In this document: positions 25,027-33,994 of the stretch, piece after piece
Numbering within the stretch: position 1 is the first letter of the stretch
Layout of the letters: every line of letters starts with the position of its first letter
Assembly (NCBI GenBank): GCA_036986275.1
Contig: BTRG01000001.1
Location: forward strand, 58,118-122,117
DNA length: 64,000 bases
Source of the DNA: BTRG01 sp036986275
GTDB taxonomy: Bacteria > Pseudomonadota > Gammaproteobacteria > Acidiferrobacterales > SZUA-150
Reading direction: 5' to 3'
Position numbers and translations under genes: made by a program
Notes under the pieces: model-generated
The model's database searches: none
What the model was told of the DNA's origin: nothing
Seen by the model: only the letters and a program-made list of their open reading frames with translations

Positions 25027-26304
25027 GTGGAAGCTATTGAAGCTATTAATGGTATTAAAGAACTTAGCTACGCGTTGGACACCTTTTATTTCCTGGTAAC
25101 CGGTGCGCTAGTGATGTGGATGGCAGCGGGTTTCGCCATGCTGGAAGCCGGATTGGTGCGCTCGAAAAATACTGCCGAAATTCTAACCAAGAATGTGGCC
25201 CTGTTTGCCATTGCTTGTATTATGTACATGATTGTCGGATACAACATCATGTATGGCGACTCATCCAGCAGTGTTATCCCGTCTATCAGTTTTCTGTTAG
25301 GTGCGGATAATGCCAAGGATGCAGTCTTGGCCACCGGTATGGATAAGTGGTATGACGGTAGCTATTATTCCAGCATGTCGGACTTCTTCTTCCAGATGGT
25401 ATTCGTGGCCACGGCCATGTCTATTGTTTCCGGTGCCGTGGCAGAGCGCATGAAGTTGTGGTCCTTCCTGGCATTTGCCGTTTTCATGACCGGTTTAATC
25501 TATCCGGTACAGGGTTACTGGAAGTGGGGCGGCGGCTTCCTGGATCAGGCCGGGTTTAACGACTTTGCCGGGTCCGGTATCGTGCATTTATGCGGGGCCA
25601 CGGCGGCGCTGGCAGGCGTATTGCTGCTGGGCGCACGTAAAGGCAAATTCGGTCCCAAGGGCGAGGTGAATGCTATCCCTGGCGCCAACCTGCCTTTGGC
25701 AACACTGGGTACTTTTATCCTGTGGCTGGGTTGGTTTGGATTCAACGGCGGTTCAGAATTGATTCTGTCCAACATCGAAGAAGCCAATGCCGTGGCCTTG
25801 GTGTTTGTGAACACCAATATGGCCGCCGCCGGGGGTGTGGTTGCGGCATTGATTACCGCCCGCCTGCTGTTTGGCAAGGCCGATCTCACCATGGGTCTCA
25901 ACGGCGCGCTGGCTGGACTGGTGTCGATTACCGCTGAACCCTTGACGCCCACGCCTCACCTGGCCACCATGATTGGTGCCATCGGTGGTGTACTGGTGGT
26001 GTTTTCCATTATCGGCCTGGACAAGCTCAAGATCGATGACCCGGTGGGTGCAATCTCGGTTCACGGCTCTGTCGGTATCTGGGGCCTGATCGCTGTTGTG
26101 CTGTCTAACGGTGACGCCACACTGGGGGCACAGTTACTGGGCGTCGGTTCGATTTTCGTCTGGACCTTCGTCGCCTCACTCATAGTCTGGTTCACCGTGA
26201 AAGCGATTATGGGCATACGTGTCAGCGAAGAAGAGGAATATGAGGGCGTGGACCTGGTCGAATGTGGTCTCGAGGCCTATCCTGAGTTTACGGCTGGTAA
26301 ATAA
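25027..26304 (+). CDS. amtB: Ammonium transporter AmtB
   Basis: The protein has 425 aa with about eleven membrane segments. The pore histidine regions are present (DFAGSGIVHLCGA and ISVHGSVGIWG). It starts with GTG, with GGAGGA upstream. There is no clear signal peptide, but the N-terminus is expected to be periplasmic. It forms a trimeric ammonium channel blocked by GlnK when nitrogen is plentiful. It is the last gene of the sigma-54 operon and is closed by a terminator. Confidence 0.97.
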   Translation: MEAIEAINGIKELSYALDTFYFLVTGALVMWMAAGFAMLEAGLVRSKNTAEILTKNVALFAIACIMYMIVGYNIMYGDSSSSVIPSISFLLGADNAKDAVLATGMDKWYDGSYYSSMSDFFFQMVFVATAMSIVSGAVAERMKLWSFLAFAVFMTGLIYPVQGYWKWGGGFLDQAGFNDFAGSGIVHLCGATAALAGVLLLGARKGKFGPKGEVNAIPGANLPLATLGTFILWLGWFGFNGGSELILSNIEEANAVALVFVNTNMAAAGGVVAALITARLLFGKADLTMGLNGALAGLVSITAEPLTPTPHLATMIGAIGGVLVVFSIIGLDKLKIDDPVGAISVHGSVGIWGLIAVVLSNGDATLGAQLLGVGSIFVWTFVASLIVWFTVKAIMGIRVSEEEEYEGVDLVECGLEAYPEFTAGK

Positions 26305-26331
26305 ATCCTTTCAGTAAGTGGTAACAATTAT

Positions 26332-26361
26332 GGGCATCCCGACGGGGTGCCCGTTTTTTTT
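26332..26361 (+). terminator. Rho-independent terminator after amtB
   Basis: The stem GGGCATCCC / GGGGTGCCC with a GAC loop is followed by eight T. Confidence 0.92.
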
Positions 26362-28723
26362 AATGGGCACTGGACCGCGGTTTATTCCCATGCCCTGCAA
26401 CAGGGCCGTCGGCAAAGTTCATTTTAGGCGCGGTGAGTGTTGATGAGGGCTTGCCTATGTGGTGGCCCTGAACATAGTCCACGCCGATATCCGCGAGTAT
26501 TTCCAGGATAGCCGGAGATTCAACAAACTCCGCCACCGTGCTTAGCCCCAGCTCATGGGCTACCTGAACAATAGCCTTAACAAAAATCTGGTCTTCCCGA
26601 CTGCAGTCGATATGACGTATGAAGCCGCCATCGATTTTAATCTGATCAACGGGCAGGTGTTTCAGGTATGAGAAGGAAGAAAAACCGACTCCAAAATCAT
26701 CCAATGAAAAATGATAGCCCAGTTTTTTCATGCGTGACAGGAAGCTCTCGGCCTTGGCCATTTCTGCTATGGCCGAGGACTCAGTGATTTCAAAAATCAG
26801 CTGATTGGGCTTGATCATGCTGGCGATGACATGTTCCTGAAAGAACTCGAACAAACCGGGTGTATCCAGTGAACGCCCTGAGAGGTTGATGGCGATGGTG
26901 CAGTCTTTATTTTCAGGGCGCGACAGACGCTTCAACACTTGTGTCAGCACCCATTTGTCAATGTCGCTGATTTGTCCCGTTTGTTCGGCCGTTTCAATAA
27001 ATTCACTGGCGGTGTATTCTTTACCTGTTATGTCAGTCAGGCGTATGAGGGCTTCGTAATGCATGCTGCATTCACGTGAGGCCAGCGGTACGATGGACTG
27101 GAAGTCCAGGCGCAGCCTGTTGTTCTCCAGTGCTTCATGTATCAGCGTCTGCCAGTTTATGCGGTCGCGCATATTATCCAGCAGGGTATCGCTTGCATGA
27201 TACACATGGTAGCGATTCTGTCCGTGAGCCTTTGCCAGCGTGACAGCACTGTCGGCATGGGCCAGCAAGGTCTCACTGTCTTGACCGCCTTCCGGATACG
27301 AGCAAATGCCGACGCCGGCGAATAATCTGATTGCCGTCTCACCCACAGCCAGTGGCGTGGTTTCGATGGCAGCCAATAAATCCTTGGCTACCTTGCGTCC
27401 GACTTCAGCCGTTGCGCCCCGCAACAGGATGCCAAACTCATCGCCTCCCAATCGGGCCAGGATGGCGCTATTGCCGCAATGTGCTGAAAAGATATCGGCG
27501 ACGATACGCAACAAGCCATCACCGGCCATATGGCCATGGGTATCGTTGATAAGCTTAAAGCCATCCAGATCGAAAAATAAGATCGTAAGGGGTGTGTTAT
27601 TGCTGGAAGACAGAAGAATCTCATTGTCCAGCGTATCAATAAATTTATGACGCCCTAAAAGTCCCGTCAGCGCATCGTATTCGGCCAGATATAACAGACG
27701 CGATTGGTCCTGTTTGCGGCGTGTAATGTCACGCGTGACCCCGCGATAACCCACGACCATGCCGTGGTCATCCTGTATAGGCGTGCCATTGGATTCAAAA
27801 ATCACTTCACCACGGGTTTTGTGTTTAACGCGGTATTCCACCCCGTAGAAAGGTTTTCTTTCCTTGTTCAGCATTTCGAAGGTGGCACGCAAGCGCTGCG
27901 CATCTTCCGGGAGCATGATCTCGAAGGCCGAGGTACCTATGATTTGATGAGGTTCATAACCGGTAAGAATCGTGACCTTTTTGGAGACATATGTATAGCG
28001 ACCGGCAGTATCGGTTTCCCATAACCAGTCGCTGGTGTTGTCAGCCATATCGCGAAAACGACGGTTGCTTTGTTTGAGGGCTTCGAGGTTAGTCCGCAGC
28101 TTTTCAGTCATATCATTGAAGCTGCTGGCCAGATCACCTATCTCATCCCGGGAATTGACAGGCACCCTGACAGCATAATTCCCCGCCGCGACTTCTTCCG
28201 CTGCCTTGGCAACCTTGTTGATATTACGGGTCAGGAACCAGCCCAGTGTGAAGGAGATCAGGGCAACCAGCATCACTTCCAGTGCCACGATATACACATT
28301 GGAACGGGTGGTTGTGGCCAGCGCTGCTTCAGCCTGTTGCCGGGTGAGTTCCAGGTCGATGGTACCGAAGAGGCTGCCGGCAACGGTAATGGCTTCTGAA
28401 GCACGTATGGGTTGTGTGTGTTGTGATTTTGTTCCCGCCGCCGCCAGTATCTTGCCGCTATGATCACTGATAGAGACATAGGTCATATTGTGCTTGTCGA
28501 TGATACCCGTCAGTAGGTGCCGCAGCTGCGCAAGATCCAGCGCCAGCAAGGGCCCGGTTGCCGAAGCCGCTACCAGTTCCGCGGTCGCCCGGGCCTGGTT
28601 GGCCAGCTGGGTCTCGAGATTGTCGCGGGTATTACTGAGATTGCTGGCCAGCAATAATCCCAGCAAGGCAATTTCCGTTACGGCAATGAGCACAACGGCC
28701 TTGTAGCGCAATGACAGTCTCAT
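26360..28723 (-). CDS. Membrane HAMP-PAS-GGDEF-EAL protein
   Basis: The protein has 787 aa. Two transmembrane helices (about 8-28 and 150-170) flank a periplasmic sensor region, then come HAMP (about 172-225), PAS (about 232-350), GGDEF (about 360-515) and EAL (about 525-770). The cyclase motif is intact (ARLGGDEF) without an RxxD inhibitory site. The EAL domain keeps EALIRL, NLSG, FEITES and DDFGVGFSS, but the usual AEGVE is AEFVE. Both activities are possible. Its start overlaps the stop of the upstream binding protein (ATGA), so the two are translationally coupled; the binding protein probably feeds its sensor domain. Confidence 0.92.
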   Translation of the reverse strand: MRLSLRYKAVVLIAVTEIALLGLLLASNLSNTRDNLETQLANQARATAELVAASATGPLLALDLAQLRHLLTGIIDKHNMTYVSISDHSGKILAAAGTKSQHTQPIRASEAITVAGSLFGTIDLELTRQQAEAALATTTRSNVYIVALEVMLVALISFTLGWFLTRNINKVAKAAEEVAAGNYAVRVPVNSRDEIGDLASSFNDMTEKLRTNLEALKQSNRRFRDMADNTSDWLWETDTAGRYTYVSKKVTILTGYEPHQIIGTSAFEIMLPEDAQRLRATFEMLNKERKPFYGVEYRVKHKTRGEVIFESNGTPIQDDHGMVVGYRGVTRDITRRKQDQSRLLYLAEYDALTGLLGRHKFIDTLDNEILLSSSNNTPLTILFFDLDGFKLINDTHGHMAGDGLLRIVADIFSAHCGNSAILARLGGDEFGILLRGATAEVGRKVAKDLLAAIETTPLAVGETAIRLFAGVGICSYPEGGQDSETLLAHADSAVTLAKAHGQNRYHVYHASDTLLDNMRDRINWQTLIHEALENNRLRLDFQSIVPLASRECSMHYEALIRLTDITGKEYTASEFIETAEQTGQISDIDKWVLTQVLKRLSRPENKDCTIAINLSGRSLDTPGLFEFFQEHVIASMIKPNQLIFEITESSAIAEMAKAESFLSRMKKLGYHFSLDDFGVGFSSFSYLKHLPVDQIKIDGGFIRHIDCSREDQIFVKAIVQVAHELGLSTVAEFVESPAILEILADIGVDYVQGHHIGKPSSTLTAPKMNFADGPVAGHGNKPRSSAH

Positions 28724-30390
28724 AACGCTGCATACTCCCTGATGTAATCATGCACCATGTCATAGGTGCCCTGGGTTGCCGGCCGCAGGCCGGCAAAGCC
28801 GGCGGCTTGCATGGCCGAGTGTCCCGGTGACTGGGCGTTATAATTCAGAAGCAGCTGGCGTATATCATTATTAATATCCGCGTCCAGGTTATCGCTAAGC
28901 AACCAGGCCAGTCCCGGCATGGCCGCGCTCTTGGTAATTACGCGAACCTTGTCGGCGCCATATTTCTTTTTAAAGATCGGGCTGTTTAAGGCCAATGTGT
29001 CAACGCCGATGGCATCAACATAACCATCTCGCAGTTTCAACATGGCCTCGGCGATCGTGCGTGGCATGGGGACTTCATAGTATTGGCCTGCCAGGCCCGA
29101 GCGCTTGAGTAGCACTTTGGGTACGATGGTGGCAAAGAAGGAATTATTATTGCCGCTAAAAGCAATGCGTTTTCCACGCAAGTCATTCAGAGAATGAATA
29201 CTGCTGTCATCCCTGACTATGATATACCCATGCATGCCATCAACCGTGTTGACGGGCAGTTGGTGGGCAAAGATTTCATAGCCCTGTTTTGCCAGTCGTA
29301 AGGCCTGTAATGGATTGGCCATGATGATGGCCGGTTCGGAATCAGCATAAATAGACTCCTCGAAGGCATTCATGGAATCGTAGGCCTTGATGCTCACTGT
29401 AATCTCAAGGCGCTGTTTTAAATAGGCTGCCAGGGGCAGCATTTGATGTATGGTGTCATCCGCGCCCATTCGGGGTATTACGTGAAAATCAATAGTACGC
29501 CGAACGAATGACAGGCCCAGGTCTATTTTCCTGAAGCGTGCCAACTCATCCCTGGTGACCTCAACAAAGCGATGGAAACCCAGACGATTTAGTGTGTAAC
29601 GATTATTATCAGACCTGTGCATATTCAACAGGCGTTCACGAATATTACTGGCGACGTTTTCAGGCACGCGCGGATGGGCGGCAATAATGTGGGGCAACAG
29701 GGGCTGTGTGCGATGTAGCACCTTGAGTTTCCGGCGTATGGCAGTTGTGAGTTGATTGAATGAACGTTCTACACCGCCCGCCGCGATGTACCGGCCCTGG
29801 GCAACCGCACGGTAGGCTGATTCATGGGTGCCGAGATAGGCAACGCTATAAGAAATATGGTTTTGCTTGAGATCCATACGTGGCAGCAGGGTGGCGCCCA
29901 GGGCACGCGGCGCCGGGAATGCCAGGGTTTGTCCCACCAATCCACTCAGTGTCACAGGGCCATTGGTGCGTGTGACGATGATACCGGTCAAGGGGCGTTC
30001 TCTTCTCACCAGGGCCCTATAGCCTGCTTTTTTTTGTGCTTCCAGGAAGAGTGCCGAATTCATATAGGCAAAGTCGAACACACCTTTCAGGCTGCGCTCC
30101 TCGAATGTCGTAATACTGGGAGCCGTGGCAAAACGTAGCGGTGCCTCATTCCCGGATGTCAGGGATTGCAGCAGGGGAATCCAGCGTTCCGCCAGTACCA
30201 CGGGAGATTGTTGGGGAACGATTCCGATGTCGTATTCGGTGGCTGCCAGGGCAGTTGTCAGCAAGACATATAATCCAAAACCAGAAAGGACGGCTAAACG
30301 AATAGCGGGCACGACCAGACTCCCGGCGGTGGTGTGCTGTAGCAACGGCCGCCGCGTGAATAGATTATCGTGAGTGGCCGTCCATGGCAT
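28720..30390 (-). CDS. Tandem PhnD-like periplasmic binding protein
   Basis: The protein has 556 aa, about twice the usual length. Two PhnD-type domains are in tandem. The first (about 50-280) has DIGIVPQQSPVVLAERW and a motif AAHPRVPENV shared with the protein at 9086-9979. The second (about 300-550) has FHVIPRMGADDTIH, IMANPLQALRL and IIVRDDSSIHSLNDLRGKRI. A hydrophobic stretch at about 28-50 (LAVLSGFGLYVLLTTALAA) looks like a signal peptide with a long n-region, so an internal GTG or TTG may be the real start. No transporter genes are nearby. It is coupled to a membrane c-di-GMP protein. Confidence 0.88.
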   Translation of the reverse strand: MPWTATHDNLFTRRPLLQHTTAGSLVVPAIRLAVLSGFGLYVLLTTALAATEYDIGIVPQQSPVVLAERWIPLLQSLTSGNEAPLRFATAPSITTFEERSLKGVFDFAYMNSALFLEAQKKAGYRALVRRERPLTGIIVTRTNGPVTLSGLVGQTLAFPAPRALGATLLPRMDLKQNHISYSVAYLGTHESAYRAVAQGRYIAAGGVERSFNQLTTAIRRKLKVLHRTQPLLPHIIAAHPRVPENVASNIRERLLNMHRSDNNRYTLNRLGFHRFVEVTRDELARFRKIDLGLSFVRRTIDFHVIPRMGADDTIHQMLPLAAYLKQRLEITVSIKAYDSMNAFEESIYADSEPAIIMANPLQALRLAKQGYEIFAHQLPVNTVDGMHGYIIVRDDSSIHSLNDLRGKRIAFSGNNNSFFATIVPKVLLKRSGLAGQYYEVPMPRTIAEAMLKLRDGYVDAIGVDTLALNSPIFKKKYGADKVRVITKSAAMPGLAWLLSDNLDADINNDIRQLLLNYNAQSPGHSAMQAAGFAGLRPATQGTYDMVHDYIREYAAL

Positions 30391-30482
30391 TTATCTCAGT
30401 AGTTTAGGCAGAACCGGAAGTCACCACAATAACCATTTAATTATAAACAGATATATGGCCGGTTTTTGCTTACCGGTAGCGA

Positions 30483-31316
30483 TCAGGATTGCAGGAACCG
30501 GGGTGGAATAGCTGCGGCGGCATAGAGTTCGTGAGAGTAATAGCGGGTGTCCAGGGTGGGCCTGCGTAGCAAGTCGACGGATAGTGTACCGTTTTTAGCC
30601 GCCACAGTGGCGCTCCACCAACCCGAGGGATAAGTGCATTGCGGGAAATGAAACAGTTTTCGCTTAGCGAAACCAGCCTGACCCAGGCTGTCATCCACAG
30701 CTTGTATCAGTGAGGTGTGGAACAGTGGCGATTCGCTTTGCAGGGCCAGGATGCCGTTGTCTGTCAATGCACGGAAGCATTGCCTGTAAAATTCGATCTC
30801 AAAGAGTCCGGCGGCAGGCCCTACCGGATCGGTGGAATCCACAAGAATGACATCGTAACGTTGTTCATCGGCGTCCTTGACCCATTTAATCCCGTCTTCG
30901 AAATGTATCGCCGCACGCGGGTCGTGGTTACTGCTGCATAATTCGGGAAAAAATTCTTCCGCGGCGTGTGTTACATCCGCGTCCAGTTCGACCATGTCCA
31001 CATGTTTCACGGCCTCGTGTTTGAGGACCTCTTTCAATGTGCCGCAATCACCACCGCCTATAATCAATACCTTTTCAGGTTGCATGTGGCTGCACAAGGC
31101 CGGGTGTGTCAGCATCTCATGGTAAATAAAGTTGTCCCTGCCGGTGACCATGACCAGGCCATCCAGTGTCATCAGACGGCCGAAACTCTCGGTTTCGAAG
31201 ATTTCTATACGTTGATACGGAGACTGCAGGTCACAGAGTTTGGTTTTGATTTTAAGTGAAATGGCGCTGCCTTGATCGGCCCATTCCTCGGTATACCACG
31301 TGTCGTCTATGGCCAT
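30483..31316 (-). CDS. speE: Spermidine synthase
   Basis: The protein has 277 aa. The aminopropyltransferase fold shows GGGDCGTLKEVLKH, MVELDADV and DSTDPVGPAAGLF (active-site Asp). It makes spermidine from putrescine and decarboxylated S-adenosylmethionine. It is divergent from speA, consistent with polyamine synthesis through arginine and agmatine. Confidence 0.96.
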   Translation of the reverse strand: MAIDDTWYTEEWADQGSAISLKIKTKLCDLQSPYQRIEIFETESFGRLMTLDGLVMVTGRDNFIYHEMLTHPALCSHMQPEKVLIIGGGDCGTLKEVLKHEAVKHVDMVELDADVTHAAEEFFPELCSSNHDPRAAIHFEDGIKWVKDADEQRYDVILVDSTDPVGPAAGLFEIEFYRQCFRALTDNGILALQSESPLFHTSLIQAVDDSLGQAGFAKRKLFHFPQCTYPSGWWSATVAAKNGTLSVDLLRRPTLDTRYYSHELYAAAAIPPRFLQS

Positions 31317-31384
31317 AGTGAAGTCTGATTAGAGTGTGTTGCCTAACATACTCTATCTATATCCAGGTTGTCAGGCGATTCTGA

Positions 31385-31413
31385 TTGAACGACGCCAGAA
31401 TTACCGGATAATT
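31385..31413 (+). promoter_or_regulatory. Putative sigma-70 promoter of speA
   Basis: TTGAAC (31385-31390), a 17-bp spacer, and GATAAT (31408-31413). The predicted start is about 20 bp before the speA ATG. Confidence 0.45.
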
Positions 31414-31441
31414 ACCTGGACTATGCCAGCAGAGTGATACC

Positions 31442-33319
31442 ATGAGCCAATGGACCATAAATGATGCGCGTGCGACCTATAACCTCCAGGCCTGGAGTGA
31501 GGGCTATGTAGACATTGATGCACAGGGCAACCTGCTGGTGCGTCCCGACCCCGACAACCCGGTCTCTGTAAATTTACCTGAACTGGTGTCCCGTTTGCCC
31601 GCCGCCGGTGTGCGCCTGCCCGTGCTGGTGCGTTTCTCCGGCATATTGCGTCACCGTGTGCGCTTGTTACAGCAGGCCTTTGCAGCAGCCATGGAAACAC
31701 ACCGGTATCAGGGTCGTTATACGCCGGTCTATCCTATCAAGGTCAATCAGCAACACAGTGTGGTGCAGGCCTTGATGCAGGAAAGTGGGGACAGCCTGGG
31801 TCTGGAAGCGGGTAGCAAGCCTGAGCTGCTGGCCGTGATTGCCAGTAGTCACGAAGACGGCATCATCGTCTGTAACGGTTATAAGGACAGGGAGTATATC
31901 CGTCTGGCCCTGATAGCCCGGGACATGGGTATGCAAGTCTTTCTGGTGATAGAAAAGGTATCCGAACTGGTATTGGTATTGGAAGAGAGCCGGAGCCTGG
32001 GTATTACACCTCTGCTGGGTGTGCGTGTGCGGCTGGCTTCTATCGCTGCCGGCAACTGGCAGAACAGCGGTGGCGCCAAATCCAAGTTTGGGTTGTCAGC
32101 GGCGCAAATGATGAAAGTGGTCGCGACCTTAAAGGATGCGGGCCTGTTGCATGCTTTAAGCATGATGCATTTCCATATGGGCTCGCAGATTACGGAGCTT
32201 GAGGCCATCAGCCAGGGGGCCACGGAAGCCGGTCGATACCTGGGCGTGTTGAGTCAACAGGGGGTTGTGTTGACGCACGTGAATGCCGGCGGTGGTCTGG
32301 GTATCGATTACGAGGGCACACAATCCCGCAGTTTCTGTTCCCGAAATTACAGCATTGAACAGTATGCCGATGTTTTGGTGGCTGCGTTCAAATCAGCGGC
32401 CGAGAAATATGGGGTGTCTTGCCCCGACATCATCACCGAGAGCGGGCGCGCCATGAGCGCACACCATGCCATGCTGATTACCAATGTTATTGATCGTGAA
32501 GTGCTGGGGGATGGCGTCGTATCGCAAGCACTCTCAGACGCGGTATCAATTAGCACCTTACAGCAATTCGTGCGGGAGCTGGAAAACGGCTCTCCCGTGA
32601 ACCTGTATCATGATGCCGCCCAGCTATATGAGAAGTCCCATCAGCTGTTTTTACAGGGCCAGCTGGAGCTGCAGCATTTGGCGCAGTTTGATGAACTGTA
32701 TTTTTCATTTTGCAGGCAGTTGCAGGCAAGACTCACCCCGCAGAAGCATAGCCACCGGCAAGCCTGGGATAGTCTGAATGATTTATTGGCCGATAAGTAT
32801 TTTGTCAATTTCTCCCTGTTTCAGTCGGCACCGGATCATTGGGCCATCGATCAGGTCTTTCCTGTCATGCCGATACATCGATTGAACGAAAAACCTGACA
32901 GGCGTGTTCGATTGCAGGATATCACTTGCGATTCGGATGGCAGTATGCACTTGTATGTGGACAGTGAGGGGGTCGAGTCTACATTACCGCTGCATTCAAT
33001 TTCAGATGATAATGAATACCTGTTGGGATTTTTCCTGCTGGGCGCCTACCAGGAAATTCTCGGCGATATGCATAATCTCTTTGGCGATACCGATTCGGTC
33101 CATGTCGAGATAAATGAGCAAGGTGAATTCAAATTAACGGAAATACGGCATGGCGACAGTGTCGAGCAGGTGCTGGATACCGTGCATTTTGAAAAGAATC
33201 ATTTAATTAACGCTTTTATACAGAAAGTCGCACAAGCCCGTTCCGCCAGTGATGATCGGCGTGCCGAGTACTTGCGCATGTTATCTGAGGGCCTGCAGGG
33301 TTATACCTATCTGGAGTAG
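31442..33319 (+). CDS. speA: Biosynthetic arginine decarboxylase
   Basis: The protein has 625 aa. It is a fold-III PLP enzyme with the cofactor lysine in YPIKVNQ, then MHFHMGSQI, AGGGLGIDYEGT and NFSLFQSAPDHWAIDQ. It converts arginine to agmatine, the first step to putrescine. Its length matches the SpeA family. It is divergently placed from speE with about 125 bp between starts. Confidence 0.96.
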   Translation: MSQWTINDARATYNLQAWSEGYVDIDAQGNLLVRPDPDNPVSVNLPELVSRLPAAGVRLPVLVRFSGILRHRVRLLQQAFAAAMETHRYQGRYTPVYPIKVNQQHSVVQALMQESGDSLGLEAGSKPELLAVIASSHEDGIIVCNGYKDREYIRLALIARDMGMQVFLVIEKVSELVLVLEESRSLGITPLLGVRVRLASIAAGNWQNSGGAKSKFGLSAAQMMKVVATLKDAGLLHALSMMHFHMGSQITELEAISQGATEAGRYLGVLSQQGVVLTHVNAGGGLGIDYEGTQSRSFCSRNYSIEQYADVLVAAFKSAAEKYGVSCPDIITESGRAMSAHHAMLITNVIDREVLGDGVVSQALSDAVSISTLQQFVRELENGSPVNLYHDAAQLYEKSHQLFLQGQLELQHLAQFDELYFSFCRQLQARLTPQKHSHRQAWDSLNDLLADKYFVNFSLFQSAPDHWAIDQVFPVMPIHRLNEKPDRRVRLQDITCDSDGSMHLYVDSEGVESTLPLHSISDDNEYLLGFFLLGAYQEILGDMHNLFGDTDSVHVEINEQGEFKLTEIRHGDSVEQVLDTVHFEKNHLINAFIQKVAQARSASDDRRAEYLRMLSEGLQGYTYLE

Positions 33320-33406
33320 TGCCCGAAAAATATGAGAGATGTGTGCGCCCTGGAACGCTTATAGGAACTCAACGCAAAACCGGGATGTGCCTGGCCAGGC
33401 GAATCA

Positions 33407-33994
33407 TTATTTTTTGACGCGCAATCTTAGGGCCTGTATGCCCATGGCCTTGAGTTGCCGATTGGTACGGTCCAATTCATCAAGTTGCTGGTAGGGCCCC
33501 AGGCGTACACGATGAAAATCACCCTTCCCCGGGATGGTAATTTTTTGTACGGATGCCACCAGGCCATTCAAGGCCAGCTTGGCCTTGAGCTGGTCGGCAT
33601 CCTGGTAGCGCGCAAAGGAGCCGGCCTGTAACAAGTAATGATGCCCTTTGATTCTGGCGGGTTTTGTCGGTTCAGGTTCCGGCAACACCGTCTCGGTCTT
33701 CGGCAATATGTTATAAAAATCAAAACGGGTCGCCGGTTTGTGTTGTGCCGGCGTGCTGTTAGGGCTGGCTTCGGGGACCGGTGCAATGCTCTTGTCGATC
33801 AATACACGCAGGCCGCTATTGGGTGCGCTGGCGCGTTGAACAAGAAACTGGATCAGCAGTGCCAGTAGCGCGCCCACGGCCAGGCCTATCAACAACAAAG
33901 CCCAATTGGGCAAGGACCTGCTGCCCCGTGAGGCGGGCCGGCGCCTGACCGTTTTCTTGCGGCGCTTGCCTCTACTGTAGGGTTTGTAAGCCAT
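33407..33994 (-). CDS. SPOR domain membrane protein (FtsN-like)
   Basis: The protein has 195 aa. The N-terminal cytoplasmic segment is very basic (KRRKKTVRRR), followed by one transmembrane helix (LPNWALLLIGLAVGALLALL), a proline-rich linker, and a C-terminal SPOR domain (about 115-190, HHYLLQAGSFARYQDA). SPOR domains bind denuded peptidoglycan at the septum. The layout is that of FtsN, and location after argS is common for this gene. It overlaps the argS stop by 1 bp. Confidence 0.92.
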   Translation of the reverse strand: MAYKPYSRGKRRKKTVRRRPASRGSRSLPNWALLLIGLAVGALLALLIQFLVQRASAPNSGLRVLIDKSIAPVPEASPNSTPAQHKPATRFDFYNILPKTETVLPEPEPTKPARIKGHHYLLQAGSFARYQDADQLKAKLALNGLVASVQKITIPGKGDFHRVRLGPYQQLDELDRTNRQLKAMGIQALRLRVKK

